From Brevibacterium permense (GTDB lineage Bacteria > Actinomycetota > Actinomycetes > Actinomycetales > Brevibacteriaceae), in contig NZ_QYCP01000086.1 of the NCBI RefSeq assembly GCF_025506275.1, forward strand, positions 62,001 through 126,000: a stretch of 64,000 bases of DNA, read 5' to 3'. Shown here piece by piece: positions 1 through 9,130 of this stretch (the first letter of the stretch is position 1; every line of letters starts with the position of its first letter). A program made the position numbers and the translations under genes. The notes below the pieces were generated by a model. It ran no database searches. It was not told the origin of the DNA and saw only the letters and a list, made by a program, of their open reading frames with translations.

Positions 1-288
1 CTCGATCTCGTGAGCACCCGGGTTGAGTTTGAGGGTCTCGACATCGTCGTAGATGACCTCGGCACCGAACTTCTCAGCCTGCTCTCGCATGCTCTCCATG
101 AGTTCGGGCCCCTGTACACCGGCGGGGAATCCGGGGAAGTTCTCGACGTCTGTGGTGTTCATCAGTTCGCCGCCTGCGGTCACCGATCCTGCGATGACGA
201 CCGGCGAGAGGTTCGCACGGGCCGCGTAGACGGCTGCGGTGTAGCCGGCCGGCCCCGATCCGATGATCACCAGTTGAGTATCAGTCAT
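1..288 (-). CDS. trxB: Thioredoxin reductase, N-terminal part (cut by window edge)
   Basis: Thioredoxin reductase passes electrons from NADPH through FAD to thioredoxin in the cytoplasm. Only the first 96 codons are present; the gene runs off the left edge. The start is the ATG at 288, reading [19 protein letters not shown], which holds the FAD-binding GxGxxG dinucleotide fold (GSGPAG). It continues with [12 protein letters not shown] and [15 protein letters not shown], which are typical of bacterial TrxB. The neighbouring murJ block gives the trxB-murJ linkage known near oriC in Actinobacteria. The CxxC redox pair would lie outside the window. Confidence 0.93.
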   Translation of the reverse strand, partial: MTDTQLVIIGSGPAGYTAAVYAARANLSPVVIAGSVTAGGELMNTTDVENFPGFPAGVQGPELMESMREQAEKFGAEVIYDDVETLKLNPGAHEIE

Positions 289-437
289 GTGAAAAGTTCC
301 CTGCTTCTATCTGCTGTGCTCAGCGCGCCGCGGAGTGCCGCGCGAAATGACGTTCGTATCTACAACGGTACGGTGCCGCGGACTATTCCGCACCCGCATT
401 CTGTCCGGCATCAGGGTACGAGGAACTGCTGGTCGGT

Positions 438-2963
438 TCAGAAGAACTTCACAGAGCTGATTGTGGCCTTATAGCCGCCGTCGGTCTGCGGCAGTTCAGT
501 GACCCAGAGGATGAGTTTGTCCGTCTTGACCTCTTCATCGAACTCCACGGTGACGGCGCCGTCGGCATCGAAGACGCCTTCGCCGATGACCTTCGCGTCC
601 TCGGGTTCGTCACCGTCACGGATCTCGAACTTGCCGCCGGAGTTCCCCGACGCCACCTTCACCTTGCTCATGGTGGTCTCGTCCTCGAACTCGAAGAGCA
701 GACCGACACCGGATTTGAGATTGCCGAAGCTCGCCGAGTTGTACCGGTCCGTGTTCCAGGACCCTTCGGTCTTTGGAATGACGTTCTCGGTTTCACTGTC
801 GTGTTCCGATCCGTCGCCTTCAGGGTCGAGGGATTCGACCGTCTTGATCTTCGGAGGATCGGCTTTCGGAGTCTCCTTCTCTTCCTTCTTCGTCGGCTTC
901 TCGCTCGCTGCGGACGTCTCGGAGACTGGAGTGGACTCCTCATCCCCCGAGTTGAAGCCGATGATGACGATGCCCAGCACGATTGCGGCAACGACCGCGA
1001 GGCCGAGAACCAGCCACAGGAAGGGCTTCCGAGTGGCCGCTGGATCACGTTCGTCGGGACCTGCTCCACCCGAACCGCTGCCTGTACCGCCGGAAGCCGC
1101 GCCGCCGACAGCACCACCGGCGCTGGCACCTCCTGCCGTGGCCGAAGCAGCTGCGGGTGCGGAGCTCGAGGCTGATGAACCGGAGGACTTCGCTGCACCG
1201 CCCGCCGCGGCAGCACCGGCAACGGCTGCTGCCGCGGCACCTGCTGTCCCCGCAGCCTCGTTTCGGTTCTTCACAGACCCAGCCTGGGCTGCACCGGTCG
1301 AATCGCTGTGCTGTTGGCGCGGTTTCCCGGCCTTGCGCTCAGCAGGGCGCACAGATTCGGAGCCTTCAGCCGCCTCGGCGCGGGACTCACCACCGGTGTT
1401 CCGGTTGTCGACTGCACTGCGATCGTCAACGGAGTCCGGGGACAGCCGGCGCATCTCCTTCGGCGGTGCGGCAGCATTGGCTTCCTGCTGACGGGCAGTC
1501 GAACTCGCCTCGAAGGCGGCAAGCCGCCTTCGCGCTTCGTCTTCCTTGGCCTTCGCGATGCGCCGTTCGCGTTCATACTCGCGTCGCTGATGCTCGCGTT
1601 GCTGTTCATTGGTTTCGAACATGCCGCCGAGGAACCAGGAACCGTCGTCCTCGTCCTCGCCGTCCATGATCACGCGAGTATCGTTGTCATCACCTTCGTC
1701 GGCGTACTCGGGGACGATCTCAAGTGCCTGAGTGTCAGGGTCCGAATCGTCATCCCGGCTCATGATCGGGGTCGTGAGGTTCTCGTCGTATTCGTGCTCC
1801 GCGTACTCCGAATACTCCGAATACGTCTGCTCCGGCTGCCATTCCTCCCAGTCCTGAGCGGCGCTGTCGAGTTGTTCCTTCGCGATCGGGAAGCTCGAGG
1901 CCTCGCGCATCTGCATCCGATCGGCATACCGGCCCGTGGTGCTTCCGACCACTCCGGCGGCCAGTCCCCGCGTTCCCGGACGAGTGATTCCGATGCGCAC
2001 CAGGGCGGCCTGCACCTGATCTTCGCTGGCGCTGGTCGAACCCCCGGGACCAGGTCCGATGGTCTTCGAGCGTGGAGCGGGCAGGCTGGTGGCCTCATCG
2101 AAGCTGCGCGGCGACTGATCGAACAGATTCTCGTTCTCCGCCACCGGAGCACGATTGACGTAGCGCAGCAGTTCCGGGTCCCACTTGTCGATATAGCCGA
2201 GAACCTCGGCGACCGAACCCGGACCGGGATCCGAACCTGTGATGATTCCACTGACGAAATCATCGAGTCTGTCAGGGACCTCGGGGTTGAGCGCCTGTGC
2301 CCGGGCGATCCGGGCGTTCTCCTTCTCCGCAGGAGGAATACCGTCGAATGCCTCTTCACCGGGCCAGTATCCGGTCAGAGCCGTGTAGAAGAGCTGGACG
2401 AGCGCGAGAGCGTCTCGACGTGAGGCCTTGGTCGGCGTGTAGTCCTTCTGCTCGACGAGCCCGGTGTCCAGCGCCAGTGCCGCATCGATGCCGATGCCTG
2501 CGATGACCACCGCACCCTTCGACGTCAGACCGACCAGACTCGGACGCAGGAACATGTGGAACAGTCCCCGCCTGGCCGAGGTCACGAGCGCCGAGCCGAC
2601 CTCGCCGATGAGTGCGCAGGCGGCGTCGACGGGCAGCGGCGAACGCGGCAGGATCTGGTTGAACGGCGTCACCGCGATGCGCTTGATGACGATGTAGTCC
2701 AGCCCGTTGGAATGGCCGACGTCGAGCGTCGGGGCGATGCGCGGGTCACCGAGGATCGATACACGACGAGCGGCTTCGAGGACGTCGTTGGAACCGTCGG
2801 CATCGGCGACGAGGATGAGCACGGGTTCATCGAGGATCGCATCGAGTCCTGTGCAGACAGCACCGACCTCGGGCTTTTCGGGGAGCCATCGGCGGTCGAC
2901 GGTCGATACGACATAGCGGCCGGCCACCACCATGCCGGGTTCGATATCGATCAGGGCGACCAC
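438..2963 (-). CDS. MurJ-associated membrane pseudokinase with extracellular C-terminal domain
   Basis: The protein has 841 residues. Residues 1-270 look like a Ser/Thr protein kinase fold, but no HRD or DFG motif is visible; the region where HRD should sit reads RRGLFHMFLRPSLVG. A long charged linker follows, then an Ala/Gly/Ser-rich stretch (about 570-640), one membrane helix (about 647-668, FLWLVLGLAVVAAIVLGIVI), and an outside domain that ends in a beta-rich discoidin-like fold. This matches the C-terminal half of mycobacterial MviN (Rv3910), where a pseudokinase is fused to MurJ and binds an FHA protein. Here it is separate, 22 bp after murJ. The likely role is control of lipid II flipping; this is an inference. 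The GTG start at 2963 lacks a well-spaced ribosome site, so the exact start is uncertain. Confidence 0.8.
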   Translation of the reverse strand: MVALIDIEPGMVVAGRYVVSTVDRRWLPEKPEVGAVCTGLDAILDEPVLILVADADGSNDVLEAARRVSILGDPRIAPTLDVGHSNGLDYIVIKRIAVTPFNQILPRSPLPVDAACALIGEVGSALVTSARRGLFHMFLRPSLVGLTSKGAVVIAGIGIDAALALDTGLVEQKDYTPTKASRRDALALVQLFYTALTGYWPGEEAFDGIPPAEKENARIARAQALNPEVPDRLDDFVSGIITGSDPGPGSVAEVLGYIDKWDPELLRYVNRAPVAENENLFDQSPRSFDEATSLPAPRSKTIGPGPGGSTSASEDQVQAALVRIGITRPGTRGLAAGVVGSTTGRYADRMQMREASSFPIAKEQLDSAAQDWEEWQPEQTYSEYSEYAEHEYDENLTTPIMSRDDDSDPDTQALEIVPEYADEGDDNDTRVIMDGEDEDDGSWFLGGMFETNEQQREHQRREYERERRIAKAKEDEARRRLAAFEASSTARQQEANAAAPPKEMRRLSPDSVDDRSAVDNRNTGGESRAEAAEGSESVRPAERKAGKPRQQHSDSTGAAQAGSVKNRNEAAGTAGAAAAAVAGAAAAGGAAKSSGSSASSSAPAAASATAGGASAGGAVGGAASGGTGSGSGGAGPDERDPAATRKPFLWLVLGLAVVAAIVLGIVIIGFNSGDEESTPVSETSAASEKPTKKEEKETPKADPPKIKTVESLDPEGDGSEHDSETENVIPKTEGSWNTDRYNSASFGNLKSGVGLLFEFEDETTMSKVKVASGNSGGKFEIRDGDEPEDAKVIGEGVFDADGAVTVEFDEEVKTDKLILWVTELPQTDGGYKATISSVKFF

Positions 2964-2985
2964 CTCCGGTGGGGATTGACGGGGC

Positions 2986-4605
2986 TCAGGCTGTTTTCCT
3001 TAGTTTTCCAGCTACCACGCCAATAATCGAATGCAACTCTCTGACTCTGAGCAAATAACAAGCTCCGATGAAGAACAGGAGCATCACGGTGCCGACGGCA
3101 GCCGTGGTGATGAACGCCTGCCAGCGTCCTGCCAAGGCGAAGTCCGGGAAGAAGTAGAGCAGACCGAACCCAGCACCTGCGGCGACGATCGCCGCGAGAA
3201 GGAACTTCATGTGCGAGGTGAGGATTCCGCGCAGGTCGATGGCGCCGAGGCGCTTCTTCAGGACCGCAAACGAGATGATCATCGCCATCAGATATCCGAG
3301 GCTCATGACGAGACCGATGATAGCGACCGTCACCGACTTCGGGAAGATCGATACCGAGAGCACTGCCAGGGACTGGAAGATGATCTGCGGCAGCTGTATG
3401 AGGAACGGGGTCTTCGCATCCCCGTATGCGTAGAACACCCGCTGCGCGAGATAGTTCGCGCTGAAGGGAACGAGGCCGAAGACCATCGTGATGATGACCA
3501 GACCGATGGCCATGGCCTGTTCGCGACCAGGACCGGCAATGATCATCGCCACCGGTGAGGCGAGGACGACGAGGGCGGCAAGGGCGAAGGTGTTGACCAT
3601 CCCGACCATCCGAACACCCATCGAGAAGTCGCCGACGACAGCCTCGGTGTCCTCCTCGGCCGCGTTCTTCGCCAGAGAGGTGAACAGCGCCGTGGCCAGA
3701 GACACCGCGATGAGCGAATGCGGGAGCATGAACACAAGGTAGGCGTTCGTATAAGCGGCGTTCGAGGCGTTTCCGTCACCGGGGATCGACGCCCCCGAGG
3801 CCACACGGGAGATGATGAGGAAGCCGATCTGGCCGATGAGCATGGCTGCGAACGTCCAGAAGGCTACCTTGCCGGCTGAGCCGAGACCGACTCCCCGGAA
3901 TCCGAACGTCGGCCTGTACTTGAAGCCGATGCGCTTGAGCGGCCAGATGAGGATGAGCGCCTGAGCCGCGACGCCGAGGGTCGCCGTTCCGGCGATGAGG
4001 GCGATCTTGTCCGGGGTCCAGGTGTCGAGCCCGTGCGGAGACGCATTGTTCGTGCCGAAGATGAGGATGAAGACGGCAAGTCCTGCGATCGCGACGACGT
4101 TGTTGAGCACCGGTGCCCACATATAAGGACCGAACGACGACTTCGCATTGAGCACCTGGCCCAGCAGAGTGTAGAGGCCGTAGAAGAACAGCTGCGGCAG
4201 ACACCAGAATGCGAAAGCCGTAGCCAGCGCCATCTGCTCCTCGCTCCACCCCGAAGAGTAGAGCCAGACGAGCAGCGGGGCAGCGGCGGTGGCGATGATG
4301 CTCACACCGGCAAGGAGCAGGAACGACAGCGTCAACAGTCGATTCGTGAAGTCGGCACCGCCGTCTTCCCGTTTGGAGGCACGCACGATCTGCGGGACGA
4401 GGACAGCATTGACCACGCCGCCGGCCAGCAGCATGTAGAGGGTGTTCGGCACCTTGTTGGCAATATCGAAGGCATCGGCCTGGACCGCCGTGACTCCGAT
4501 CGCCATGGCCAGCATCGAGGCTTTGACGAAACCGAGCACACGCGAGGTCATGGTGCCGGCGGTCATGATCGCCGAGGACCGGGCCAGGGATGAGAAGCTG
4601 GACAC
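2986..4605 (-). CDS. murJ: Lipid II flippase MurJ (MviN)
   Basis: The 539-residue polytopic membrane protein flips lipid II across the membrane for peptidoglycan synthesis. The N-terminus SSAIMTAGTMTSRVLGFVKA is the signature start of the MviN/MurJ family, and hydrophobic segments continue to the end, consistent with about 14 helices. It starts at GTG 4605 with AGAGG six bases upstream. It lies between DUF6049 (3 bp gap) and the pseudokinase (22 bp gap), so the three are very likely co-transcribed. Unlike M. tuberculosis Rv3910, no kinase-like domain is fused to it. Confidence 0.95.
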   Translation of the reverse strand: MSSFSSLARSSAIMTAGTMTSRVLGFVKASMLAMAIGVTAVQADAFDIANKVPNTLYMLLAGGVVNAVLVPQIVRASKREDGGADFTNRLLTLSFLLLAGVSIIATAAAPLLVWLYSSGWSEEQMALATAFAFWCLPQLFFYGLYTLLGQVLNAKSSFGPYMWAPVLNNVVAIAGLAVFILIFGTNNASPHGLDTWTPDKIALIAGTATLGVAAQALILIWPLKRIGFKYRPTFGFRGVGLGSAGKVAFWTFAAMLIGQIGFLIISRVASGASIPGDGNASNAAYTNAYLVFMLPHSLIAVSLATALFTSLAKNAAEEDTEAVVGDFSMGVRMVGMVNTFALAALVVLASPVAMIIAGPGREQAMAIGLVIITMVFGLVPFSANYLAQRVFYAYGDAKTPFLIQLPQIIFQSLAVLSVSIFPKSVTVAIIGLVMSLGYLMAMIISFAVLKKRLGAIDLRGILTSHMKFLLAAIVAAGAGFGLLYFFPDFALAGRWQAFITTAAVGTVMLLFFIGACYLLRVRELHSIIGVVAGKLRKTA

Positions 4606-4608
4606 GCT

Positions 4609-6921
4609 CTACCTCTTTTCGGGGTCGTCGGTCTTGGCGCGGGCCATCGCATCGGCCAGCTGCTGTTCGGGGATCTTCGGTCGCCCCCGAGAAATGGTCT
4701 TGATCAAGCCGATCACGAACACCACGGCCAGGGCCAATCCGATCACAGCGGTGCCGATGTTCTCCCAATCGGCGCGGACCCGAACCATGAGTGATTCCTG
4801 CTTGGGCAGGACCACCTCGTCGGCGGTGACCATCTCGATCGTCGTCGGCACATCGGAGTTGGCGAGGCCCTCGACGGGCACGTCCACACGCATCGTCTCC
4901 GCGGCCGGCACCTTCACGGTCTCCGTCTCCTGCGCCCGCAGCTGCGGAGTGTTCGGCTTCATCCGGATCCGCAGTGTCGCCTCGGCGGGGGAATCATTGA
5001 CGATCGTGACCGGAATCGTCGTCTTCTCGCCGGTGACGAGGAGGACGGACGATCCCTTGCGCAGGTGCAGACTGTCCATGAGGTTCTCGCTCTGCTCGCG
5101 GGCCTGACCGGCGCAGATGTTCGCGTTCCGGCCCAGGGTCCACGCCGCCGAGGTGCAGGTGAGGAGTTCGCGGTCGAGCCGGATATCGGCACTGGCACGG
5201 TCGCTGAAGGCGCTGTTGAAGTCCTCCTGGTTCGCCCGGGTCTCGGCCAGCGACTCCACGGCCCTCTTCCGGATGTGCGGAGCATCGGAATCCGTCCGCA
5301 GCAGCCCGCGCGCCTCGGAGCTGGAATCGAGGATCTTGTCGACCCCAGTGGGAGCGATCCACGGTGCCGAGCTCAGTTCCTCGACGGTCTGTTCCCAATT
5401 CGCCGAGGCGGCCGCGCGTGGGAGCGGAACGAACAGGCTGCGAGTGCGGTAGGGCGCCTCGGATTGGATCACCGCGGACTCCGCGACGAGCTCGGACAGT
5501 GCCCCGGCCGGGTTGTCCTCGGCGATCGCCTCGGCGCTCATGTCAGTGAGCTTCGTATCCGAGATGAGAGTGTCGATCGTCGACTCCCCGTCGTCGGTGA
5601 TCGTCGTCTGCGAATGCGCATCATCGTGGATGCCGGTGATCGAAGGCTGCTGACCATCGCTGAGGATCGCGGTGGAATTGCCCGACTTCTTCAGTGCCCG
5701 CAGCCCGTTCTTCGTCGCACTTCCGGCAACCGGCCAAGCGATGTCCGTGCGGGCATCGGGGAAGACGTCCTTGACGATCTCGCGCTGCTTCTGAGCGAAG
5801 GAGCTCAGTCGGTCGATCTTCGTCCCGCGCAGGGCGCTGAGATCGGGATCGCCGTAGGGCAGAGCGACGACCGTGTGCTTCTGCGCCGCCTCCACGAAGT
5901 CCTGATACCAGGAATCGAGGCGTTTGCGCTGCTTCTCTGCGGCTTCGAATTCGGCACCGCTGGAATCGGCGTCATCGTTCTCCGGTGCTCCGACCGGTGG
6001 CGACTGAGTCTCCTCACCGCTTCCCCCGTCGGGCTCTTCGGTCTCCTCCGGTGCGTCGGCGGGAGGCGGTTCGGCGATCGCGGCTTCGAAGGAAGCGATG
6101 ATTCGCGGGTCGATCGCCAGAGCGAGCTCTTTGTGTTCCAGCAGCTTCGCGATCGTGTCGAGCGAACCGCCTTCGGCGATGGCGGCATCGAGCCGGTCGG
6201 AAGGGATGAGCCCGCCCTCGGAGTGGCCGGGCAGGGTGACGGGAGCGAGCAGGCTGATCTTCGTCTGATCGAACTCCGGATCCGGGTACCACGTGGTGAA
6301 GCCGAGCGCAGAGGCCCGCAGACCGGTGTCGTCGCCGAGCTGAACCGCCAGCCCCCGCGGGCCCCAGGAACTCACGGGTGAGGACTTGCTCAGGTCGAGG
6401 TCATCGGCGGGCACGCGGAAGGTGAATTCCGCGGAGGTGCCGGGATCGATGGTGTCGTCGAACGAGGTGTCGAGGGTGATTCCCGAGCTGTCATCGGAAG
6501 CGGCGTCCTTGTCCTTCTTCGCCTTCTTCCTCGCTTCGGTTCCATCATGTTCGAGATCGGCGACGGTGCGGTGCTGTGCCTGTCCCTGCTTCCAGGAGGT
6601 CAGGCGGGATTCGGAATCGAGCTTGCGAGTCGACATCTGCAGGCTCAGGCTCGGCTTCTCGACCGCCTTCTTCGTCGTGTTCGAGATCGTTCCCCGCACG
6701 GTCAGCGTGCCCTTGTCATCGATCCACGGAGTCACCTCGTCGAGGGTGATCGAGACCTCCCCCTTCTTCGCATCGGTGTCCGCGTCGGTATTCGCATCGG
6801 TGCTGGCAGCGGCCGGGGCGGCATCGATCAGCGGGTATGCGAAAACCGGCCCTGCGAGCAGCAGGAGCGTGCTCAGCAGGGCGGTGAGGAATCGCAGTCG
6901 GCGGATGGGAATGGGTTTCAC
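4609..6921 (-). CDS. DUF6049 secreted/membrane-anchored protein
   Basis: The 770-residue protein has an N-terminal signal sequence (FLTALLSTLLLLAGPVFA), a large extracellular region with an acidic Glu/Asp/Pro-rich insert near residues 285-325, and a C-terminal membrane helix (about 722-742, TAVIGLALAVVFVIGLI) with a short basic tail. It corresponds by position to Rv3909 of M. tuberculosis, between the NUDIX gene and murJ. The function is unknown; the fixed linkage with murJ suggests an envelope role. The GTG start at 6921 overlaps the stop of the NUDIX gene by 4 bp, so translation is probably coupled. Confidence 0.85.
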   Translation of the reverse strand: MKPIPIRRLRFLTALLSTLLLLAGPVFAYPLIDAAPAAASTDANTDADTDAKKGEVSITLDEVTPWIDDKGTLTVRGTISNTTKKAVEKPSLSLQMSTRKLDSESRLTSWKQGQAQHRTVADLEHDGTEARKKAKKDKDAASDDSSGITLDTSFDDTIDPGTSAEFTFRVPADDLDLSKSSPVSSWGPRGLAVQLGDDTGLRASALGFTTWYPDPEFDQTKISLLAPVTLPGHSEGGLIPSDRLDAAIAEGGSLDTIAKLLEHKELALAIDPRIIASFEAAIAEPPPADAPEETEEPDGGSGEETQSPPVGAPENDDADSSGAEFEAAEKQRKRLDSWYQDFVEAAQKHTVVALPYGDPDLSALRGTKIDRLSSFAQKQREIVKDVFPDARTDIAWPVAGSATKNGLRALKKSGNSTAILSDGQQPSITGIHDDAHSQTTITDDGESTIDTLISDTKLTDMSAEAIAEDNPAGALSELVAESAVIQSEAPYRTRSLFVPLPRAAASANWEQTVEELSSAPWIAPTGVDKILDSSSEARGLLRTDSDAPHIRKRAVESLAETRANQEDFNSAFSDRASADIRLDRELLTCTSAAWTLGRNANICAGQAREQSENLMDSLHLRKGSSVLLVTGEKTTIPVTIVNDSPAEATLRIRMKPNTPQLRAQETETVKVPAAETMRVDVPVEGLANSDVPTTIEMVTADEVVLPKQESLMVRVRADWENIGTAVIGLALAVVFVIGLIKTISRGRPKIPEQQLADAMARAKTDDPEKR

Positions 6922-7406
6922 TGCTCCAGTCGGGACACCATCGGTCGGGCGGCGGCGACGATTCGGCGCTCATTGGCGAACGAGAGTCGCGAACGAAGGT
7001 CATTGAAGGGCACCCACGCCGCATCGATCGCTTCTTGGTCAGGATCATTATCCACGGTCAGAGTCCCCGACTGTGCACGCAACAGGAAATGGTGGACGAG
7101 TTTGTGGATCCGGATTCCGGTCACGGTGAACCAGTAGTCGACGGTTCCCAGCGGGCAGATGATCTGCCCCGCGATCCCGGTCTCCTCTTCGACCTCACGG
7201 CGGGCCGCCTCGGCGGGGGTCTCCGTTCCTTCGAGATGCCCCTTGGGAAGGCACCATTCGATCCGGCCGGCGCGATTGATGCGCGCGATGACGGCCACGG
7301 TCAGCTTCGGATGAGAGAAGTCGACAACGATGCCACCGGCGGAGATCTCCTCCACTGTGGTGCGGCGGGACGTGCGGGGTCCCGGCTTGGGCATCGGTGT
7401 GGTCAT
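6918..7406 (-). CDS. NUDIX hydrolase (MutT4-like)
   Basis: This 162-residue NUDIX enzyme hydrolyses a nucleoside diphosphate linked to another moiety; the substrate cannot be told from sequence. The Nudix box is present: GHLEGTETPAEAAR followed by REVEEETG, with the REUxEE core intact. The position, divergent from the CCA-adding enzyme and ahead of DUF6049-murJ, matches Rv3908 (mutT4). The ATG at 7406 is preceded both by AGGAGA and by a TAAGGT box, so it could be a leaderless start or use that ribosome site. Confidence 0.9.
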   Translation of the reverse strand: MTTPMPKPGPRTSRRTTVEEISAGGIVVDFSHPKLTVAVIARINRAGRIEWCLPKGHLEGTETPAEAARREVEEETGIAGQIICPLGTVDYWFTVTGIRIHKLVHHFLLRAQSGTLTVDNDPDQEAIDAAWVPFNDLRSRLSFANERRIVAAARPMVSRLEQ

Positions 7407-7418
7407 TCTCCTACCTTA
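7407..7418 (-). promoter_or_regulatory. Candidate -10 box for the NUDIX-murJ operon
   Basis: On the minus strand, TAAGGT (7418-7413) is followed by six bases (AGGAGA) and then the ATG at 7406. The expected transcription start falls on or beside the start codon. Confidence 0.45.
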
Positions 7419-7546
7419 GTAGGCGAAGCTTGGAAGTTTCGTGTCATCTGCTCCCGGTAGGCTTATGGAGACCGGAACTCACGCCTGGACGCGGGAGACG
7501 AGTTCCCATGGGCAAGAGCAGAGATCTTAAGAATTGAAGGAGCTCG

Positions 7547-9022
7547 GTGGATCCGCAGACCGCGCACAACCGACTGCACGATAAGCTCGACGAACTCGAG
7601 CACATCCTCGGCCCGCTGGGTCAGAGGTTCTCCTCAGCTGGTTTCGAACTCGCCCTCGTCGGCGGTTCCGTCCGTGACGCGCTGCTCGGTCGCCCCATGC
7701 CCGACCTCGACTTCACCACCGATGCCCACCCCGACGACATCCTCGGACTGATCTCCGATTGGGTCGACACACACTGGGACATCGGACGCGAATTCGGCAC
7801 CATCGGAGCCGTGAAGTCCGGTGTGCAGATCGAGATCACGACCTACCGTGCAGAAGCCTATGAAGAGGACTCGCGCAAACCTGTTGTCGCCTTCGGCACG
7901 GACCTTGACGCCGACCTCGTCCGCCGCGACTTCACGATCGGGGCGATGGCGATCCGGCTGCCCTCGAAGACGTTCGTCGACCCGCATCATGGATTCGACG
8001 ACCTCATCGCCGGTCGCATCCGCACCCCCGGGGCCGCCGCGGACTCGTTCTCCGATGATCCGCTGCGGATGATGCGCGCGGCCAGGTTCACCTCTCAGCT
8101 CGGGCTCGACCCCGTGCCTGAAGTGGAAGAGGCGATGACGGCGATGGCCGATCGGATCGAGATCATCTCCGCCGAACGCGTCCAGGTCGAACTCGTCAAG
8201 CTCATCACCGGCATCGATCCGGTCGCCGGAATCGACCTGCTCGTGCGCACCGGAATCGCCGACCATGTCCTGCCAGAGGTGTCCGGACTGCAGCTCGAGA
8301 CCGATGAGCACCATCGGCACAAGGACGTCTACCAGCATTCGCTGACCGTGCTGCGTCAGGCAGTCGAGCTCGAGAGCCGATATGCCGCGGCTCAAGAGGA
8401 GGCCGGAATGGCCGACGACGATCCGCAGCGCCTGCGCGTGCCGGACTTCGTCGTGCGTTTCGCCGCGCTCATGCACGATGTCGGCAAACCCGCCACTCGG
8501 CGCTTCCAACCCGGTGGTGCCGTGACGTTCTACCATCACGATGCGGTCGGTGCGAAGCTCACGACCAAGCGGATGAAGGCGCTGCGCTTCGACAAGGACA
8601 CGACGAAGGCGGTCGGCCGCCTCGTCGAACTGCATCTGCGCTTCTACGGCTACGGCGATGCCGGGTGGACGGATTCGGCGGTGCGCCGCTATGTCACCGA
8701 CGCGGGACGGCTGCTCTCGCGGCTGCACATTCTCACCCGTGCGGACGTGACCACCCGGAACAAGCGGAAGGCCGATCGGCTCGCGTTCGCCTACGACGAC
8801 CTGGAAGCGCGCATCGAGGCCCTGGCGAAACAGGAGGAGCTCGATTCGATCCGCCCGGACCTCGACGGCAAGCAGATCATGTCGATCCTCGATATCGAAC
8901 CATCACCGCTGGTGGGCAAGGCGTACAAGCATCTGCTCGAGCTGCGGATGGAGCACGGGCCGCTCGGACCCGAACGCGCCGAGGCGGAGCTGCGCTCCTG
9001 GTGGGAGTCACACGGTCAGTGA
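7547..9022 (+). CDS. cca: CCA tRNA nucleotidyltransferase
   Basis: The 491-residue enzyme adds or repairs the 3'-CCA end of tRNAs. The class II nucleotidyltransferase head is clear: LVGGSVRDALLG followed by PDLDFTTDA, which holds the metal-binding DxD. The RNA-binding region carries SDDPLRMMRAARF, and a C-terminal HD domain is marked by FAALMHDVGKP. The GTG start at 7547 has GAAGGAG seven bases upstream. It is divergent from the NUDIX gene, as in Rv3907c (named pcnA in mycobacteria). No poly(A) polymerase-specific feature is seen, so CCA addition is the preferred call. Confidence 0.95.
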   Translation: MDPQTAHNRLHDKLDELEHILGPLGQRFSSAGFELALVGGSVRDALLGRPMPDLDFTTDAHPDDILGLISDWVDTHWDIGREFGTIGAVKSGVQIEITTYRAEAYEEDSRKPVVAFGTDLDADLVRRDFTIGAMAIRLPSKTFVDPHHGFDDLIAGRIRTPGAAADSFSDDPLRMMRAARFTSQLGLDPVPEVEEAMTAMADRIEIISAERVQVELVKLITGIDPVAGIDLLVRTGIADHVLPEVSGLQLETDEHHRHKDVYQHSLTVLRQAVELESRYAAAQEEAGMADDDPQRLRVPDFVVRFAALMHDVGKPATRRFQPGGAVTFYHHDAVGAKLTTKRMKALRFDKDTTKAVGRLVELHLRFYGYGDAGWTDSAVRRYVTDAGRLLSRLHILTRADVTTRNKRKADRLAFAYDDLEARIEALAKQEELDSIRPDLDGKQIMSILDIEPSPLVGKAYKHLLELRMEHGPLGPERAEAELRSWWESHGQ

Positions 9023-9074
9023 CCGACCCCCGCCCGCTCACCGGCTGTTCCGTGCTGATAGCTTCGTAATCGTT

Positions 9075-9105
9075 TAGATTTGTGTGTGACGTCACATGAT
9101 GTGAC
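9075..9105 (+). promoter_or_regulatory. Promoter -10 and palindromic operator before the acyl-CoA ligase
   Basis: TAGATT (9075-9080) is a plausible -10. The perfect palindrome TGTGACGTCACA lies at 9085-9096, where transcription would begin, and a further half-site TGTGAC is at 9100-9105. This layout fits a repressor blocking the start of transcription. Confidence 0.5.
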
Positions 9106-9130
9106 GGTGGCGAAAGGTGAGGAGACCACA

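Noticed and set aside
10-474. Plus-strand 154-codon frame at the left edge
   Set aside because: It is antisense to trxB and its promoter; the minus strand encodes a clear thioredoxin reductase N-terminus.
9085-9096. CRP-type binding site
   Set aside because: CRP sites have TGTGA and TCACA separated by six bases. Here the two halves are adjacent, so a different regulator is more likely.
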